DNA of 64,000 bases from Rhodospirillum sp. (lineage in GTDB: Bacteria; Pseudomonadota; Alphaproteobacteria; Dongiales; Dongiaceae), in NCBI GenBank assembly GCA_013822765.1, contig PNKY01000001.1, forward strand, positions 992,001-1,056,000, written 5' to 3'. The translations under genes and the position numbers were made by a program. Each line of letters opens with the position of its first letter. Positions within the stretch are counted from its first letter, which is position 1. Positions 35,491 to 43,793 of this stretch are shown piece by piece. Under the pieces are notes generated by a model. It was not told the origin of the DNA. It saw only the letters and a program-made list of their open reading frames with translations, and searched no databases.

Positions 35491-35808
35491 GATGGAACGA
35501 TTACTCCCCCAGTACGCACGCCCAATACCCTGTCCGTGGCGCCCGTTTGGCGAGCCCCTCGTCCGGCTTCGGCGCCGGCATGATTCTGCCCCCGAAAAGG
35601 CCGAGCTAAACTATCATGTTGCGGGCAATCGTCTACATTTTTCATGGCGTTAGCCAAATTCCCGCGACTGGCGGCGCGCGGCCGGAGAGAGGCTGGACAC
35701 GGGCCGGAAAGCCTGCAAAGACTTTCAGCCCGAAGCCATTCCGCTGCCCTCTCCGCGCGGCCGGTCCGGCCCCACAAGTTTCAGAGTTTTCAGTCCAAGA
35801 GGTCATTC
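35491..35808. other. Gene-free divergent region, lptD/pepA
   Basis: 318 bases between the divergent lptD and pepA genes. AT-richer sequence around 35605-35645 is the likely promoter area for one or both genes, but no -35/-10 pair of good quality was found. An in-frame N-terminal extension of pepA covers part of it, but begins in atypical sequence and is rejected because AAGAGG lies seven bases before the ATG at 35809. I see no repeat or RNA. Confidence 0.5.
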
Positions 35809-37305
35809 ATGAAAGTCGCGTTCGCTAAACCCGAGATTCCGGCGTCCGGGACGCTGGTTGCATTGGCCGCCGACGGCCGCAAGCTGGGCAAGCTGGCCGG
35901 CCAGCTCGACAAGGCGACCAAGGGCGCCATCACGCGCGCGCTCGAAGCCAGCAGGTTCAAGGGCGGGGCGGAAGAGTTCATGACCATCCTGGCGCCGGCC
36001 GGAGTCGACGTCGCGCGCATCATCGTCGCCGGCATCGGCACGCCGGCCAAGTACGACGCGCTGGCGGCGCAGTCGCTGGGCGGCCGGCTGGTGGCGGCGC
36101 TCAACGGCACCGGCGAGAAGGACGTGTCGGTCTGGGTGGAGTCGATCGGTGACATGAAGCTGGACGAGGCCGCATTCGCCGCCAACCTCGCCTATGGCGC
36201 GCGGCTGCGCTTCTACCGGTTCGACAAATACAAGACCAAGGAAAAGCCCGAGCAGAAGCCGAGCCTCAAGCACTTCAATGTGCTGGTGGCGGATGCCGCC
36301 GATGCCAAGCGCGCCTTCAGTCCGATGGACAAGGTGGTCGACGCGGTGAACTTCAGCCGCGACCTGGTGTCCGAGCCGGCCAACATCATCTATCCCGAGA
36401 CGCTGGCGGCGGAAGCGAAGAAGCTCTCCGAGTTCGGCGTCGAGGTGAAGGTGCTGGGCGTCAAGGAGATGACCAAGCTCGGCATGGGCGCGCTGCTCGG
36501 CGTGGGCCAGGGCAGCGACCGCGAAAGCCAGCTCGTGACCATGCAGTGGAACGGCGGCGGCAAGGAGAAGCCGATCGCCTTCGTCGGCAAGGGCGTGACC
36601 TTCGACACCGGCGGCATCTCGATCAAGCCGGCCGCCGGCATGGAAGACATGAAATGGGACATGGCGGGCTCCGCCGCCGTCATCGGCACCATGCGCGCGC
36701 TCGCGGCCCGCAAGGCCAAGGTCAATGCGGTCGGCGTCGTCGGCCTGGTGGAGAACATGCCGTCGGGCACCGCGCAGCGGCCGGGCGACATCGTCACCTC
36801 GATGTCGGGCCAGACCATTGAGGTGCTGAACACCGACGCCGAAGGCCGCCTCGTGCTGGCGGACGCGATGTGGTACTGCCAGGAGACCTTCAAGCCGCGG
36901 GTAATGATCGATCTCGCGACCCTGACCGGCGCGATCCTGATCGCGCTCGGCAACATCTATGGCGGCATGTATGCCAACGATGACGATCTTGCCAAGCAGC
37001 TCGAATCAAGCGGCAAGTCGACCGGCGAGCTGCTGTGGCGCATGCCGCTGGCGGCCGCCTACAACAAGATGATGGATTCGCCAGCCGCCGACGTGAAGAA
37101 CATCAGCGGCAGCCGCAATGCCGGCAGCATCACGGCCGCCGAGTTCCTGCAGCGCTTCGTGCAGAAGGGCACGCTCTGGTCGCATCTCGACATCGCCGGC
37201 ATGGCCTGGGCCGACAAGGACAGCCCGACCACGCCGCGCGGCGCCACCGGCTACGGCGTGCGGCTGCTCGACCACCTGGTCGCCAGCCACTACGAAGAGG
37301 CTTAA
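35809..37305 (+). CDS. pepA: Leucyl aminopeptidase (cytosol aminopeptidase, M17)
   Basis: Di-metal exopeptidase removing N-terminal residues. 498 residues. The metal-ligand motifs are intact: FVGKGVTFDTGGISIKPAAGMEDMKWDMAGSAAV near residue 265-295 (catalytic Lys in GKG) and the family signature NTDAEGRLVLADAM near 345. An N-terminal non-catalytic domain precedes it. The ATG at 35809 has a good ribosome binding site. PepA also binds DNA in E. coli (Xer recombination), not testable here. holC follows, as in E. coli. Confidence 0.96.
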   Translation: MKVAFAKPEIPASGTLVALAADGRKLGKLAGQLDKATKGAITRALEASRFKGGAEEFMTILAPAGVDVARIIVAGIGTPAKYDALAAQSLGGRLVAALNGTGEKDVSVWVESIGDMKLDEAAFAANLAYGARLRFYRFDKYKTKEKPEQKPSLKHFNVLVADAADAKRAFSPMDKVVDAVNFSRDLVSEPANIIYPETLAAEAKKLSEFGVEVKVLGVKEMTKLGMGALLGVGQGSDRESQLVTMQWNGGGKEKPIAFVGKGVTFDTGGISIKPAAGMEDMKWDMAGSAAVIGTMRALAARKAKVNAVGVVGLVENMPSGTAQRPGDIVTSMSGQTIEVLNTDAEGRLVLADAMWYCQETFKPRVMIDLATLTGAILIALGNIYGGMYANDDDLAKQLESSGKSTGELLWRMPLAAAYNKMMDSPAADVKNISGSRNAGSITAAEFLQRFVQKGTLWSHLDIAGMAWADKDSPTTPRGATGYGVRLLDHLVASHYEEA

Positions 37306-37316
37306 CCAAACACCGG

Positions 37317-37775
37317 ATGAGCGAGATCCGCTTCTATCACCTGCAGCGCGCGAGCCTCGAGGACACCTTGCCGGTGATCCTCGAGCGCGCCTACGGGCGG
37401 GGCGATCGGATCCTGGTGATGACCGGCTCCAGCGAGCGCGCCGAGGCATTGGCGTCGCATCTGTGGACCTACAGACCCGAGAGCTTCCTGCCGCACGGCA
37501 CCGCCAAGGATGGCGCGGCCGCGGAGCAGCCGATCTATCTAACCGCCGAGGCGGAGAACCCCAACGCAGCCAAGCTGCTGATCCTGTGCGACGGCGCGAC
37601 CCGCGCCGATTGCGCCGACTTCACGCTGGTGTGCGAGATGTTCGACGGCAACGACGATATGGCCGTCGCCGCCGCGCGCGAGCGGTGGAAGAGCTACAAG
37701 GACGCGGGGCACAAGCTGATCTATTTCCAGCAATCGCCGGCCGGGAAGTGGGAAGAGAAGGCGCGCAGCGAGTAG
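37317..37775 (+). CDS. holC: DNA polymerase III chi subunit
   Basis: Clamp-loader accessory subunit that links the holoenzyme to SSB. 152 residues; starts IRFYHLQRASLEDTLPVILERAYGRGDRILV, then DxLWTYRPESFLPHG near residue 46, and ends with LIYFQQSPAGKWEEKA, the normal pattern of chi. It follows pepA by 11 bases. Partner psi (holD) is not in the window. Confidence 0.93.
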   Translation: MSEIRFYHLQRASLEDTLPVILERAYGRGDRILVMTGSSERAEALASHLWTYRPESFLPHGTAKDGAAAEQPIYLTAEAENPNAAKLLILCDGATRADCADFTLVCEMFDGNDDMAVAAARERWKSYKDAGHKLIYFQQSPAGKWEEKARSE

Positions 37776-37795
37776 ACCTCTGCATTCTCCCTTTA

Positions 37796-37897
37796 CGTCA
37801 TCGCCGGGCGAAGACCCGGCGATCCAAGTTGAATTCGACACGCTTTACGAAACTTGGATCACCGGGTCTCGACACTTCGTGTCGTCCCGGTGATGAC
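37796..37897. repeat. Two-hairpin palindromic repeat, second sequence family
   Basis: Fills the convergent gap between holC and the zinc-finger gene. Outer arms are CGTCAT...ATCCAAGTT (37796-37830) and AACTTGGAT...ATGAC (37851-37897). The left inner hairpin is CGCCGGG CGAAGA CCCGGCG; the right is CACCGGG...CCCGGTG with a nested hairpin CGACAC TTC GTGTCG. The skeleton GTCAT-hairpin-ATCCA is the same as in the elements at 28228 and 30811 although the hairpin sequence is different. Confidence 0.8.
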
Positions 37898-37911
37898 AGA
37901 AAGAAGAGACC

Positions 37912-38277
37912 TTAGTCGAAAATCTCCGACAGCCAGGATTTGCGGCGGTAGCCGTAGCCACCGCGCTCGCCACGCTCGCCGTGCTCTCCGCGTTCGCCGT
38001 ACTCGCCGCGCTCGCCGTATCCGGCATAGCCCGGCTGCTGCTGCTGCGGGTGGGGTTGCTGCAGGTGGGGTTGGGCTTGCGGCTGCGGCGCAGCGGGGCG
38101 CTGTTGCTGGGCCTCCTGGGCGGCGCTCTTTTCGATGATCTTGTCGAGTTCGCCGCGGTCGAGCCAGACGCCGCGGCATTTCGGGCAATAGTCGATCTCG
38201 ACGTCCTTGCGCTCAGTCATCACCAGGTCGACCTTGCAGGCGGGGCACAGAAGTCCGGCGGAGGCGGCTTGGGTCAT
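37912..38277 (-). CDS. TFIIB-type zinc-finger protein with repetitive tail
   Basis: 121-residue protein. Residues 10-45 form a zinc ribbon: LLCPACKVDLVMTER...IDYCPKCRGVWLDRGELDKIIE, the zf-TFIIB pattern (CPxC...CPxCxGVWLDxxEL). The middle is Pro/Gln-rich (QQQRPAAPQPQAQPHLQQPHPQQQQ), and the tail has GERGEYGERGEHGERGERGG, then RRKSWLSEIFD. The tail is similar to that of other bacterial zf-TFIIB proteins. AAGGA lies five bases before the ATG at 38277. Function unknown; a 12-base palindrome (38290-38301) overlaps its leader. Confidence 0.85.
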   Translation of the reverse strand: MTQAASAGLLCPACKVDLVMTERKDVEIDYCPKCRGVWLDRGELDKIIEKSAAQEAQQQRPAAPQPQAQPHLQQPHPQQQQPGYAGYGERGEYGERGEHGERGERGGYGYRRKSWLSEIFD

Positions 38278-38376
38278 TCGATCCTTCCTACGTTGCAACG
38301 TTCCATAGGGTTGGCTGTTGCCGCGCGCTTTCGCGTCGGCGGTGTCAGGATCATCTTGTGATTGGAGGGCGGGCTT

Positions 38377-38919
38377 TCAACCCGCTGAAGATGAGTCCGG
38401 TTGCCAACCGCCGGCGATCCAGCGAAACGAGGAATAGACCAGCACCATGTTGACCTGCGCGCCGTCGTTGGACAGCGGCAGATAGATGCTGGCGGACGGC
38501 GACCATTCCTGCCCGGGCAGGTGGAAGCAATCCTCGTCCAGGAACGGCTGGCCGGTCTCCACCACGCGGCGATAGCACGCGGTCACCAGCTCGGCCGACT
38601 TGCCGTAATAGGCTTCGGCGACCGGCTTGCCGGTCGGATCGTGGCCGCGCATGTCGACCTCGCGCGTGCCGACCAGGCGGTAGGCGAACTCCAGCGCGCT
38701 ATCGGCAGACAGCCGCACGTCGACCAGCAGAATACCGGGCAGCAGGCGCTTGATCTCCGCCGGCTCGAGATCGGCGCGGGCCGGCATCACGCGCGCGCCG
38801 CGCTTGCGCTGCCAATAGGCGTACATCTCCAGCAGATCGGCCGGCGCTCCGGCCAGGACGCCGACCTGGGTGCTGGCCGGCATCTCCGGGCGATCACGAT
38901 CGGGCGAAAGCAGCGGCAT
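38377..38919 (-). CDS. PAS_5-family protein, first of two tandem paralogues
   Basis: 180-residue protein of the PAS-like family (PF07310) frequent in Rhodospirillales and relatives. Core: LLEMYAYWQRKRGARVMPARADLEPAEIKRLLPGILLVDV, then FAYRLVGTREVDMRGHDPTGKPVAEAYYG and a C-terminal strand region LPLSNDGAQVNMVLVYSSFRW. No output domain, no signal peptide. Probably a sensory or protein-binding module in the cytoplasm. It begins MPLLSPD, nearly the same as the next gene. Confidence 0.8.
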   Translation of the reverse strand: MPLLSPDRDRPEMPASTQVGVLAGAPADLLEMYAYWQRKRGARVMPARADLEPAEIKRLLPGILLVDVRLSADSALEFAYRLVGTREVDMRGHDPTGKPVAEAYYGKSAELVTACYRRVVETGQPFLDEDCFHLPGQEWSPSASIYLPLSNDGAQVNMVLVYSSFRWIAGGWQPDSSSAG

Positions 38920-38982
38920 GGTTAGCTCTGCTTACCGAGGAGACCGAGCTTGCCACGCGCGCGACTACAGCCGCAAGGCGCG

Positions 38983-39468
38983 TCAGCGCACCCGCCGGTA
39001 GGCGGTATAGACCAGGATCATGTTGACGTGCTCGCCGTCGTTGGACAGCGGCAGAAAGATGTTCGCTTCATCCGCGAAATAATCGCCGTCGCGCAGATAG
39101 TAATCGTCGTCGAGATAGGGCTCGCGACGGTCGACGACCGACTGGTAGCAGCCCAGCACGTTGTCCAGCGTTGGACCGAAGAACGCATCGGCCACGCGCT
39201 TGCCGACTGGGTTCTCGCCGCGCACCTCGACCTCGTGCGTACCGAGCAGGCGATAGACGAAGTCGGCCTTGCCGGACACGTCATAGAGCACGTCGACCAG
39301 GATCATGCTGGGCAGGTGCGTCTTGATCTCGGACGGATCGAGATCGGAGCGCGACGGCATCTTGCGGCCGGCGCGCTTCGCGCGCCAATACTCGAACAGC
39401 GCGCGCAGATCGTTTGGCAGACCTTCGAAGATCGCGGTGTTCTCGGCATCGGCTGACAACAGCGGCAT
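38983..39468 (-). CDS. PAS_5-family protein, second tandem paralogue
   Basis: 161 residues from the ATG at 39468; begins MPLLSADAEN. Core alignment to the neighbouring gene: LRALFEYWRAKRAGRKMPSRSDLDPSEIKTHLPSMILVDV, FVYRLLGTHEVEVRGENPVGKRVADAFFG, LPLSNDGEHVNMILVYTAYR. The shared start, core and end show a gene duplication. A longer open frame to 39633 is not supported by the family pattern. Function unknown. Confidence 0.8.
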   Translation of the reverse strand: MPLLSADAENTAIFEGLPNDLRALFEYWRAKRAGRKMPSRSDLDPSEIKTHLPSMILVDVLYDVSGKADFVYRLLGTHEVEVRGENPVGKRVADAFFGPTLDNVLGCYQSVVDRREPYLDDDYYLRDGDYFADEANIFLPLSNDGEHVNMILVYTAYRRVR

Positions 39469-39536
39469 CGTCGCGTCCCCACGCGGAAGGCGAAACCTGC
39501 CACGCCGTTTCGAATCGTGGCAACGAGCAACTAGTC

Positions 39537-41471
39537 CTAGGCGTCCGCTCGATCGGCCGATGCCTGCGCCCGCAGCCATGCATCCTCCGCGTCGGCGAGG
39601 CGCTTGCTCACGTCGGCGTGCTTGCGCTGCCAATCGGCAATGATGTCCGCATGCTGGTTGTAGAGCGCGGGATCGGCAAGCTTCTTTTCGATCAGTGCCA
39701 ATGCTTGTGACAGTTTGTCGACAGCGAGTGCGGATTGCTCGAGCTGGCGCTTGAGATCCGCGGGTTGTACGACAGGCGCGGCGTTGCGGCGCGAGGGCTT
39801 GCGCTCTTCGGGATCGCGGCGACTGGGCTTGCGATCCTCATCGCGGCGGTCCGATTTGCGATCCTCGGCATCGCCGCGATAGCGCGAGCCGCGGTCGGCG
39901 CCGGCGCGGTCTTCCGCCAGCACCAGGTCGCGATAGTCGGCGAGGTCGCCGTCGAACTGACGACACAGACCGTCCTTTACCAGCCAGAAGCGGTCGACCG
40001 TCAGCTCGATCAGATGCGGATCGTGGCTGATGAGAACGACGGCGCCGGCGAACTCGTTGATGGCCTGCACCAGCGCCTGGCGGGAATCGATGTCGAGATG
40101 GTTCGACGGCTCGTCCAGTAGCAGGATGTTGGGCGCGCCATGGCTCATCAACGCCAGCAGCAGGCGCGCCTTCTCGCCGCCGCTGAGGCTGCCGACCTTG
40201 GTGTTGGCGCGCTGCACGTCGAGGCCGAACTGCGCCAGGTGCGCGCGGCACTTCTCCGGATGCAGCTTGGGCGCGATGCGCTCCATTGAAAGCAAGGGAG
40301 TCGCGTCGAGATCCAGCTCGTCGGTCTGGTGCTGCGCGAAATATCCTACCTTCAGCTTGCGCGAGCGGCGCAGTTCGCCGTTCATCGGCTGCAGGCGGCC
40401 GGCCAGCAGCTTCGCCATGGTCGACTTGCCGTTGCCGTTGGCGCCGAGCAGCGCGATGCGCTCGTCGGGATCGAGGCGCAGGGTCACCTTGTTCAGGATC
40501 GGCTTGCCGGGCTCGTAGCCGACGGCGACGTTGTCCATCACGATGAGCGGTGGCGCCAATTCCTCCGGCTCGGGAAACTGGAACTCGATGCCGCGCTCCT
40601 CGATCACCGCCGCGATCGGCTCCATCTTGGCGAGCGCCTTCAGGCGCGACTGGGCCTGGCGCGCCTTGCTGGCCTTGTAGCGGAAGCGGTCGATGAAGGC
40701 CTGCATGTGCTTGCGCTGCACGTCCTGCTTGGCCTTGGCCGCCGACTGCAAGGCGAGGCGCTCGCTGCGCGCATGCTCGAAATCGTCGTAGCCGCCGGTA
40801 TAGACCGTGAGCTTGCGGTCATGCAGGTGAATGATCTTGTCGACCGCGCGGTTGAGCAGGTCGCGGTCGTGGCTGACCAGCAGCACGGTGTGCGGATAGC
40901 GCTTCAGGAAATCCTCGAGCCACAACGTCGCCTCGAGGTCGAGGTGGTTGGTCGGCTCGTCCAGCAGCAGCAGGTCGGGCGCCTGGAACAGCAGCGCCGC
41001 CAGCGCGACGCGCATGCGCCAGCCGCCGGAGAAGTCGCTGCACGGGCGCTGCTGCGCCTCGGCATCGAAGCCGAGGCCGTGCAGGATCGCACCGGCGCGC
41101 GCCGGTGCCGAATGCGCCTCCAGCTCGTGCAGGCGCTGATGGATGTCGGCGATGCGGTGGCCGTCGGTGGCGTGCTCGGCCTCGTCCAGCAGGCTCTGCC
41201 GCTCGGTATCGGCGGCGAGTACGGTGTCGAGCAGGCTCTGCGGGCCGTCGGGCGCCTCCTGGGCGATGCGGCCGACGCGGGTGCCGTTGGGCAGGCGGAT
41301 CTCGCCGGTGTCGGCATGCAGGTCGCCGGCGATCAGCTTCAGCAGGGTGGTCTTGCCGGTGCCGTTGCGCCCGATCAGCCCGGCCTTGTGGCCGCCGGGC
41401 AAGGTCATGCTGGCGCCCTCCAAAAGGGGACGTCCGGCAATGCGGCAGGTCAGGTCGGTGATCGTTAACAT
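39537..41471 (-). CDS. ABC-F family ATPase (Uup-like)
   Basis: A 644-residue soluble protein with two ABC domains and no membrane part. Walker A motifs [12 protein letters not shown] (near residue 35) and [12 protein letters not shown] (near 345); signatures [12 protein letters not shown] and [13 protein letters not shown]; Walker [17 protein letters not shown] and [15 protein letters not shown] basic linker is followed by a C-terminal coiled coil ([21 protein letters not shown]..., about 575-640), which is the Uup feature for DNA or ribosome binding. ABC-F proteins act on ribosomes or in DNA/recombination; which one here is not known. Confidence 0.9.
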   Translation of the reverse strand: MLTITDLTCRIAGRPLLEGASMTLPGGHKAGLIGRNGTGKTTLLKLIAGDLHADTGEIRLPNGTRVGRIAQEAPDGPQSLLDTVLAADTERQSLLDEAEHATDGHRIADIHQRLHELEAHSAPARAGAILHGLGFDAEAQQRPCSDFSGGWRMRVALAALLFQAPDLLLLDEPTNHLDLEATLWLEDFLKRYPHTVLLVSHDRDLLNRAVDKIIHLHDRKLTVYTGGYDDFEHARSERLALQSAAKAKQDVQRKHMQAFIDRFRYKASKARQAQSRLKALAKMEPIAAVIEERGIEFQFPEPEELAPPLIVMDNVAVGYEPGKPILNKVTLRLDPDERIALLGANGNGKSTMAKLLAGRLQPMNGELRRSRKLKVGYFAQHQTDELDLDATPLLSMERIAPKLHPEKCRAHLAQFGLDVQRANTKVGSLSGGEKARLLLALMSHGAPNILLLDEPSNHLDIDSRQALVQAINEFAGAVVLISHDPHLIELTVDRFWLVKDGLCRQFDGDLADYRDLVLAEDRAGADRGSRYRGDAEDRKSDRRDEDRKPSRRDPEERKPSRRNAAPVVQPADLKRQLEQSALAVDKLSQALALIEKKLADPALYNQHADIIADWQRKHADVSKRLADAEDAWLRAQASADRADA

Positions 41472-41518
41472 GGCACAATTACTTGATTTCAGGGCGCTTT
41501 CGCCGCGCAAGATGCGCG

Positions 41519-41547
41519 TTGCGGCTGGGCGGCGGACTGTATATAAC
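41519..41547 (+). promoter_or_regulatory. Sigma-70-type promoter of ndk
   Basis: -35 TTGCGG (41519-41524) and -10 TATAAC (41542-41547) with a 17-base spacer, giving a start near 41554 and a leader of about 25 bases. The -10 matches the consensus at five of six positions. Confidence 0.65.
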
Positions 41548-41578
41548 CCCGCGCCAGTTTCGCCAACAGGAGCTTGAA

Positions 41579-42001
41579 ATGGCCAAAGAACGGACCTTGT
41601 CGATCATTAAGCCGGACGCCACGCGCCGCAATCTGACCGGCAAGATCAACGCCCGGATCGAGGAAGCGGGCCTCAGGATCATCGCCCAGAAGCGGCTGTG
41701 GCTGAGCACCGCCCAGGCGCAGAAGTTCTACGAGGTGCACAAGGAGCGGCCGTTCTACAACGACCTGTGCAAGTTCATGACCTCCGGTCCCGTGGTCGTG
41801 CAGGCGCTGGAAGGCGAGAATGCCGTCGCCAAGTATCGCGAAGTGATGGGCGCCACCAACCCGGCCAATGCTGCGCCGGGCACCATCCGCAAGGATTTCG
41901 CGGAATCGATCGAAGCCAACTCGGTGCATGGCTCGGATTCGACTGACAACGCCAAGATCGAGATCGGGTTCTTTTTCAGCGGGACCGAGCTGGTCGGCTG
42001 A
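41579..42001 (+). CDS. ndk: Nucleoside diphosphate kinase
   Basis: Transfers the gamma phosphate between NTPs and NDPs. 140 residues, the normal length. Active-site histidine in the NDK signature [10 protein letters not shown] (His near 117); nucleotide binding by [12 protein letters not shown] at the N-terminus; [24 protein letters not shown] also typical. CAGGAG lies six bases before the ATG. Confidence 0.97.
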   Translation: MAKERTLSIIKPDATRRNLTGKINARIEEAGLRIIAQKRLWLSTAQAQKFYEVHKERPFYNDLCKFMTSGPVVVQALEGENAVAKYREVMGATNPANAAPGTIRKDFAESIEANSVHGSDSTDNAKIEIGFFFSGTELVG

Positions 42002-42023
42002 CAGAAACGCGGGCCAAACGACA

Positions 42024-42050
42024 AACGGCGCCGGATCATCCGGCGCCGTT
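42024..42050. terminator. Bidirectional terminator between ndk and the oxidase subunit gene
   Basis: AACGGCGCCGG at 42024-42034 pairs perfectly with CCGGCGCCGTT at 42040-42050 around a five-base loop; TTCTTATTT follows on the plus strand. It lies 22 bases after ndk and can serve the convergent gene from the other side. Confidence 0.85.
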
Positions 42051-42074
42051 CTTATTTGCGGGCTGGCCTGCGGC

Positions 42075-42290
42075 CTAAGAGCGCAGGAGAGCGATCGCGG
42101 TCACGAACCCGCCGCCCAGCACCAGCAGGACGGAGAAGATGGTCAGGCCGATCGAGGGCCCGTTCACGTAGAACAGGGTCGCGATCAGCGTGATGATCGC
42201 CACATGGATGGTGCCCCAGAAGAGGAACCGCGCAAAACCCTTCCAGCCTTCCTGGCGGCTGGCAAGAAGCTGGTCTTGTTGACTGGCCAT
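42075..42290 (-). CDS. Small aa3-type cytochrome c oxidase subunit IV-like protein
   Basis: 71 residues from the ATG at 42290. A short N-terminus (MASQQDQLLASRQEGWKGF) is followed by two hydrophobic stretches (FWGTIHVAIITLIATLFYV and LTIFSVLLVLGGGFVTAIALL). The motif GWKGFARFLFWGTI resembles the WKGFxxLxxWGT segment of the bacterial subunit IV family (PF07835). The other oxidase genes are not in the window, so the assignment rests on this pattern. Confidence 0.65.
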   Translation of the reverse strand: MASQQDQLLASRQEGWKGFARFLFWGTIHVAIITLIATLFYVNGPSIGLTIFSVLLVLGGGFVTAIALLRS

Positions 42291-42381
42291 TGGGGGCAAG
42301 CTCCGCAAATAGTGGCTCCGACAGGCGATTTTCTTAGCCGAGGGCGCGGCCGTCCGCAAGACCGCGGCTTAGGGCCAAGGT

Positions 42382-43131
42382 CTAGGGATTGGCACTGTCG
42401 ATGCGCATCATGTCGGGGCAGGAGCCGGCAGGCGGCTCGCCGGCGAGATAGAGGTGGTCCCGCTCGAGCGTTCCTGTCACGGACGGCGTTTCGAGGGCAA
42501 TGCGAATCTCCGCCAGATAGTGGCTGCCGTTGCGTTCCGTGCAGACCAAGGTCAGCGCCTTGCTCGACCCCGCGCCGAACACGGCCTCGAAGGCATTGCT
42601 CAGCTGCCGTGGCGTAACATTCTGCCCGATATTTGCGGCAATGGCCTCGCCGAACCCGGTTGCCTGCACCGCAGCCGCCAGGCGCAGGGTGTCGGCGAAA
42701 TAGTCTTCCGCCTCGAGGCCGGAACAGGTGCCGTGCTTGATCCACTCGTGCCGCTCCAGGCAGGACGCCGTGCCCGGCATCGCCGGCGCCAGCGCGGTGC
42801 GGGTCTCGGCGGTCATTTTGGGTCTCGGCAGCTCGCACCAGCTCTTCGATTCATCGAGCGCCTTGGTCGCGGCGTCGACGTTGCAATAGGACGGTCCGCT
42901 GCTTGGACCGTCATTCGGCCACAAGCCGTGCACCGTCAGGTTCGTCGCGGCGAAATCTGCGCTGTCGAGGTCGCGGCATTCTGGTTTGTCCACGTTGAAC
43001 CTGCAGAACCCGGGCTGCCAACTCAGGGCGAGGACGTAGTGCGTGACCGTGGGCGAATCATCGCATGCCGCGACTGCCAGGGCAGCCAGGATGGCCGCGC
43101 CACGCCAATGCCGCGTTCGACCTCGCATCAA
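42382..43131 (-). CDS. Ribonuclease T2 family lipoprotein
   Basis: Non-specific endoribonuclease predicted at the periplasmic side of the envelope: a signal peptide ends in the lipobox ALAVAAC near residue 23. 249 residues. Both catalytic blocks are intact: NLTVHGLWPN (CAS I, His near 67) and RHEWIKHGTC (CAS II, Glu/His near 127), with several cysteines for disulfides. It could degrade periplasmic or imported RNA to nucleotides. Its ATG overlaps the purN stop by four bases, so it is co-transcribed with purM-purN. Confidence 0.9.
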   Translation of the reverse strand: MMRGRTRHWRGAAILAALAVAACDDSPTVTHYVLALSWQPGFCRFNVDKPECRDLDSADFAATNLTVHGLWPNDGPSSGPSYCNVDAATKALDESKSWCELPRPKMTAETRTALAPAMPGTASCLERHEWIKHGTCSGLEAEDYFADTLRLAAAVQATGFGEAIAANIGQNVTPRQLSNAFEAVFGAGSSKALTLVCTERNGSHYLAEIRIALETPSVTGTLERDHLYLAGEPPAGSCPDMMRIDSANP

Positions 43132-43790
43132 GAGGGCGCGGGATTGAACAGCGCGCCATCCGCGGACGGTGCGCCGCTCACGATGGTGCGCTCATCCTCC
43201 ACACGCACCTTGTCTTCGGCGATCAGGCGCAGAGCCAGGGGATAGAGTCTGTGCTCGGCCTGCAGCACGCGTGCGGCGAGGGTGCTTTCATCATCGCCCG
43301 ACAACACCGGCACGGCGGCCTGCGCGATGATCGGGCCGCTGTCGGTCTCGTGCCGCACGAAATGGACGGTGGCGCCGTGGAAGCGTACGCCCGCTTCCAG
43401 CGCGCGCTTGTGGGTGTTGAGGCCAGGAAACGCAGGCAGCAGCGCCGGGTGGATGTTGACCAGCTTGTCTTTCCAGGCCGTGACGAACTGCGGCGTCAGC
43501 AGGCGCATGAAGCCCGCCAGCGCCACGAACTCGGCGCCGGCAGCGCGGATCTCGCGGTCCATCGCGACGTCGAAATCCTCGCGGCTCTGGAACGCCTTGT
43601 GATCGACGATCTCGGTCTTGAGGCCGGCCTTGGCGGCGCGCTCCAGGCCCGGCGCGTCGGGGCGGTTGGACAGCACCAGCGCGATCTTCACCGGGCTGTC
43701 AGCCACCTTCGGACCGAATGCGTCGATCAGGGCCTGCAGATTCGAGCCGCGGCCGGAGATCAGCACAGCCACCCTGAGCGGCCCGGCCAT
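43128..43790 (-). CDS. purN: Phosphoribosylglycinamide formyltransferase
   Basis: Adds the N10-formyl-THF carbon to GAR in purine synthesis. 220 residues. Begins LRVAVLISGRGSNLQALID; active-site motif LAGFMRLLTPQFV near residue 90, NIHPALLPAFPG near 110 and the catalytic-loop GATVHFVRHETDSGPIIAQAAVPV near 135-158. Placed after purM by three bases. Confidence 0.96.
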   Translation of the reverse strand: MAGPLRVAVLISGRGSNLQALIDAFGPKVADSPVKIALVLSNRPDAPGLERAAKAGLKTEIVDHKAFQSREDFDVAMDREIRAAGAEFVALAGFMRLLTPQFVTAWKDKLVNIHPALLPAFPGLNTHKRALEAGVRFHGATVHFVRHETDSGPIIAQAAVPVLSGDDESTLAARVLQAEHRLYPLALRLIAEDKVRVEDERTIVSGAPSADGALFNPAPS

Positions 43791-43793
43791 GGC

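Noticed and set aside
33346..35583. A 745-codon plus-strand open frame
   Set aside because: Antisense to lptD, no recognisable domain.
35644..35808. 55-codon N-terminal extension of pepA
   Set aside because: The ATG at 35809 has a good ribosome binding site and starts the recognised aminopeptidase sequence; the extension has no similarity that I recognise.
37960..38030. Direct-repeat array resembling a short CRISPR
   Set aside because: It is coding and gives the GERGEYGERGEH-type protein repeat of the zinc-finger protein; no spacers or cas genes.
39469..39633. Extended start for the second PAS_5 gene
   Set aside because: The paralogue shows that the protein begins MPLLS; the extension is low-complexity arginine-rich sequence.
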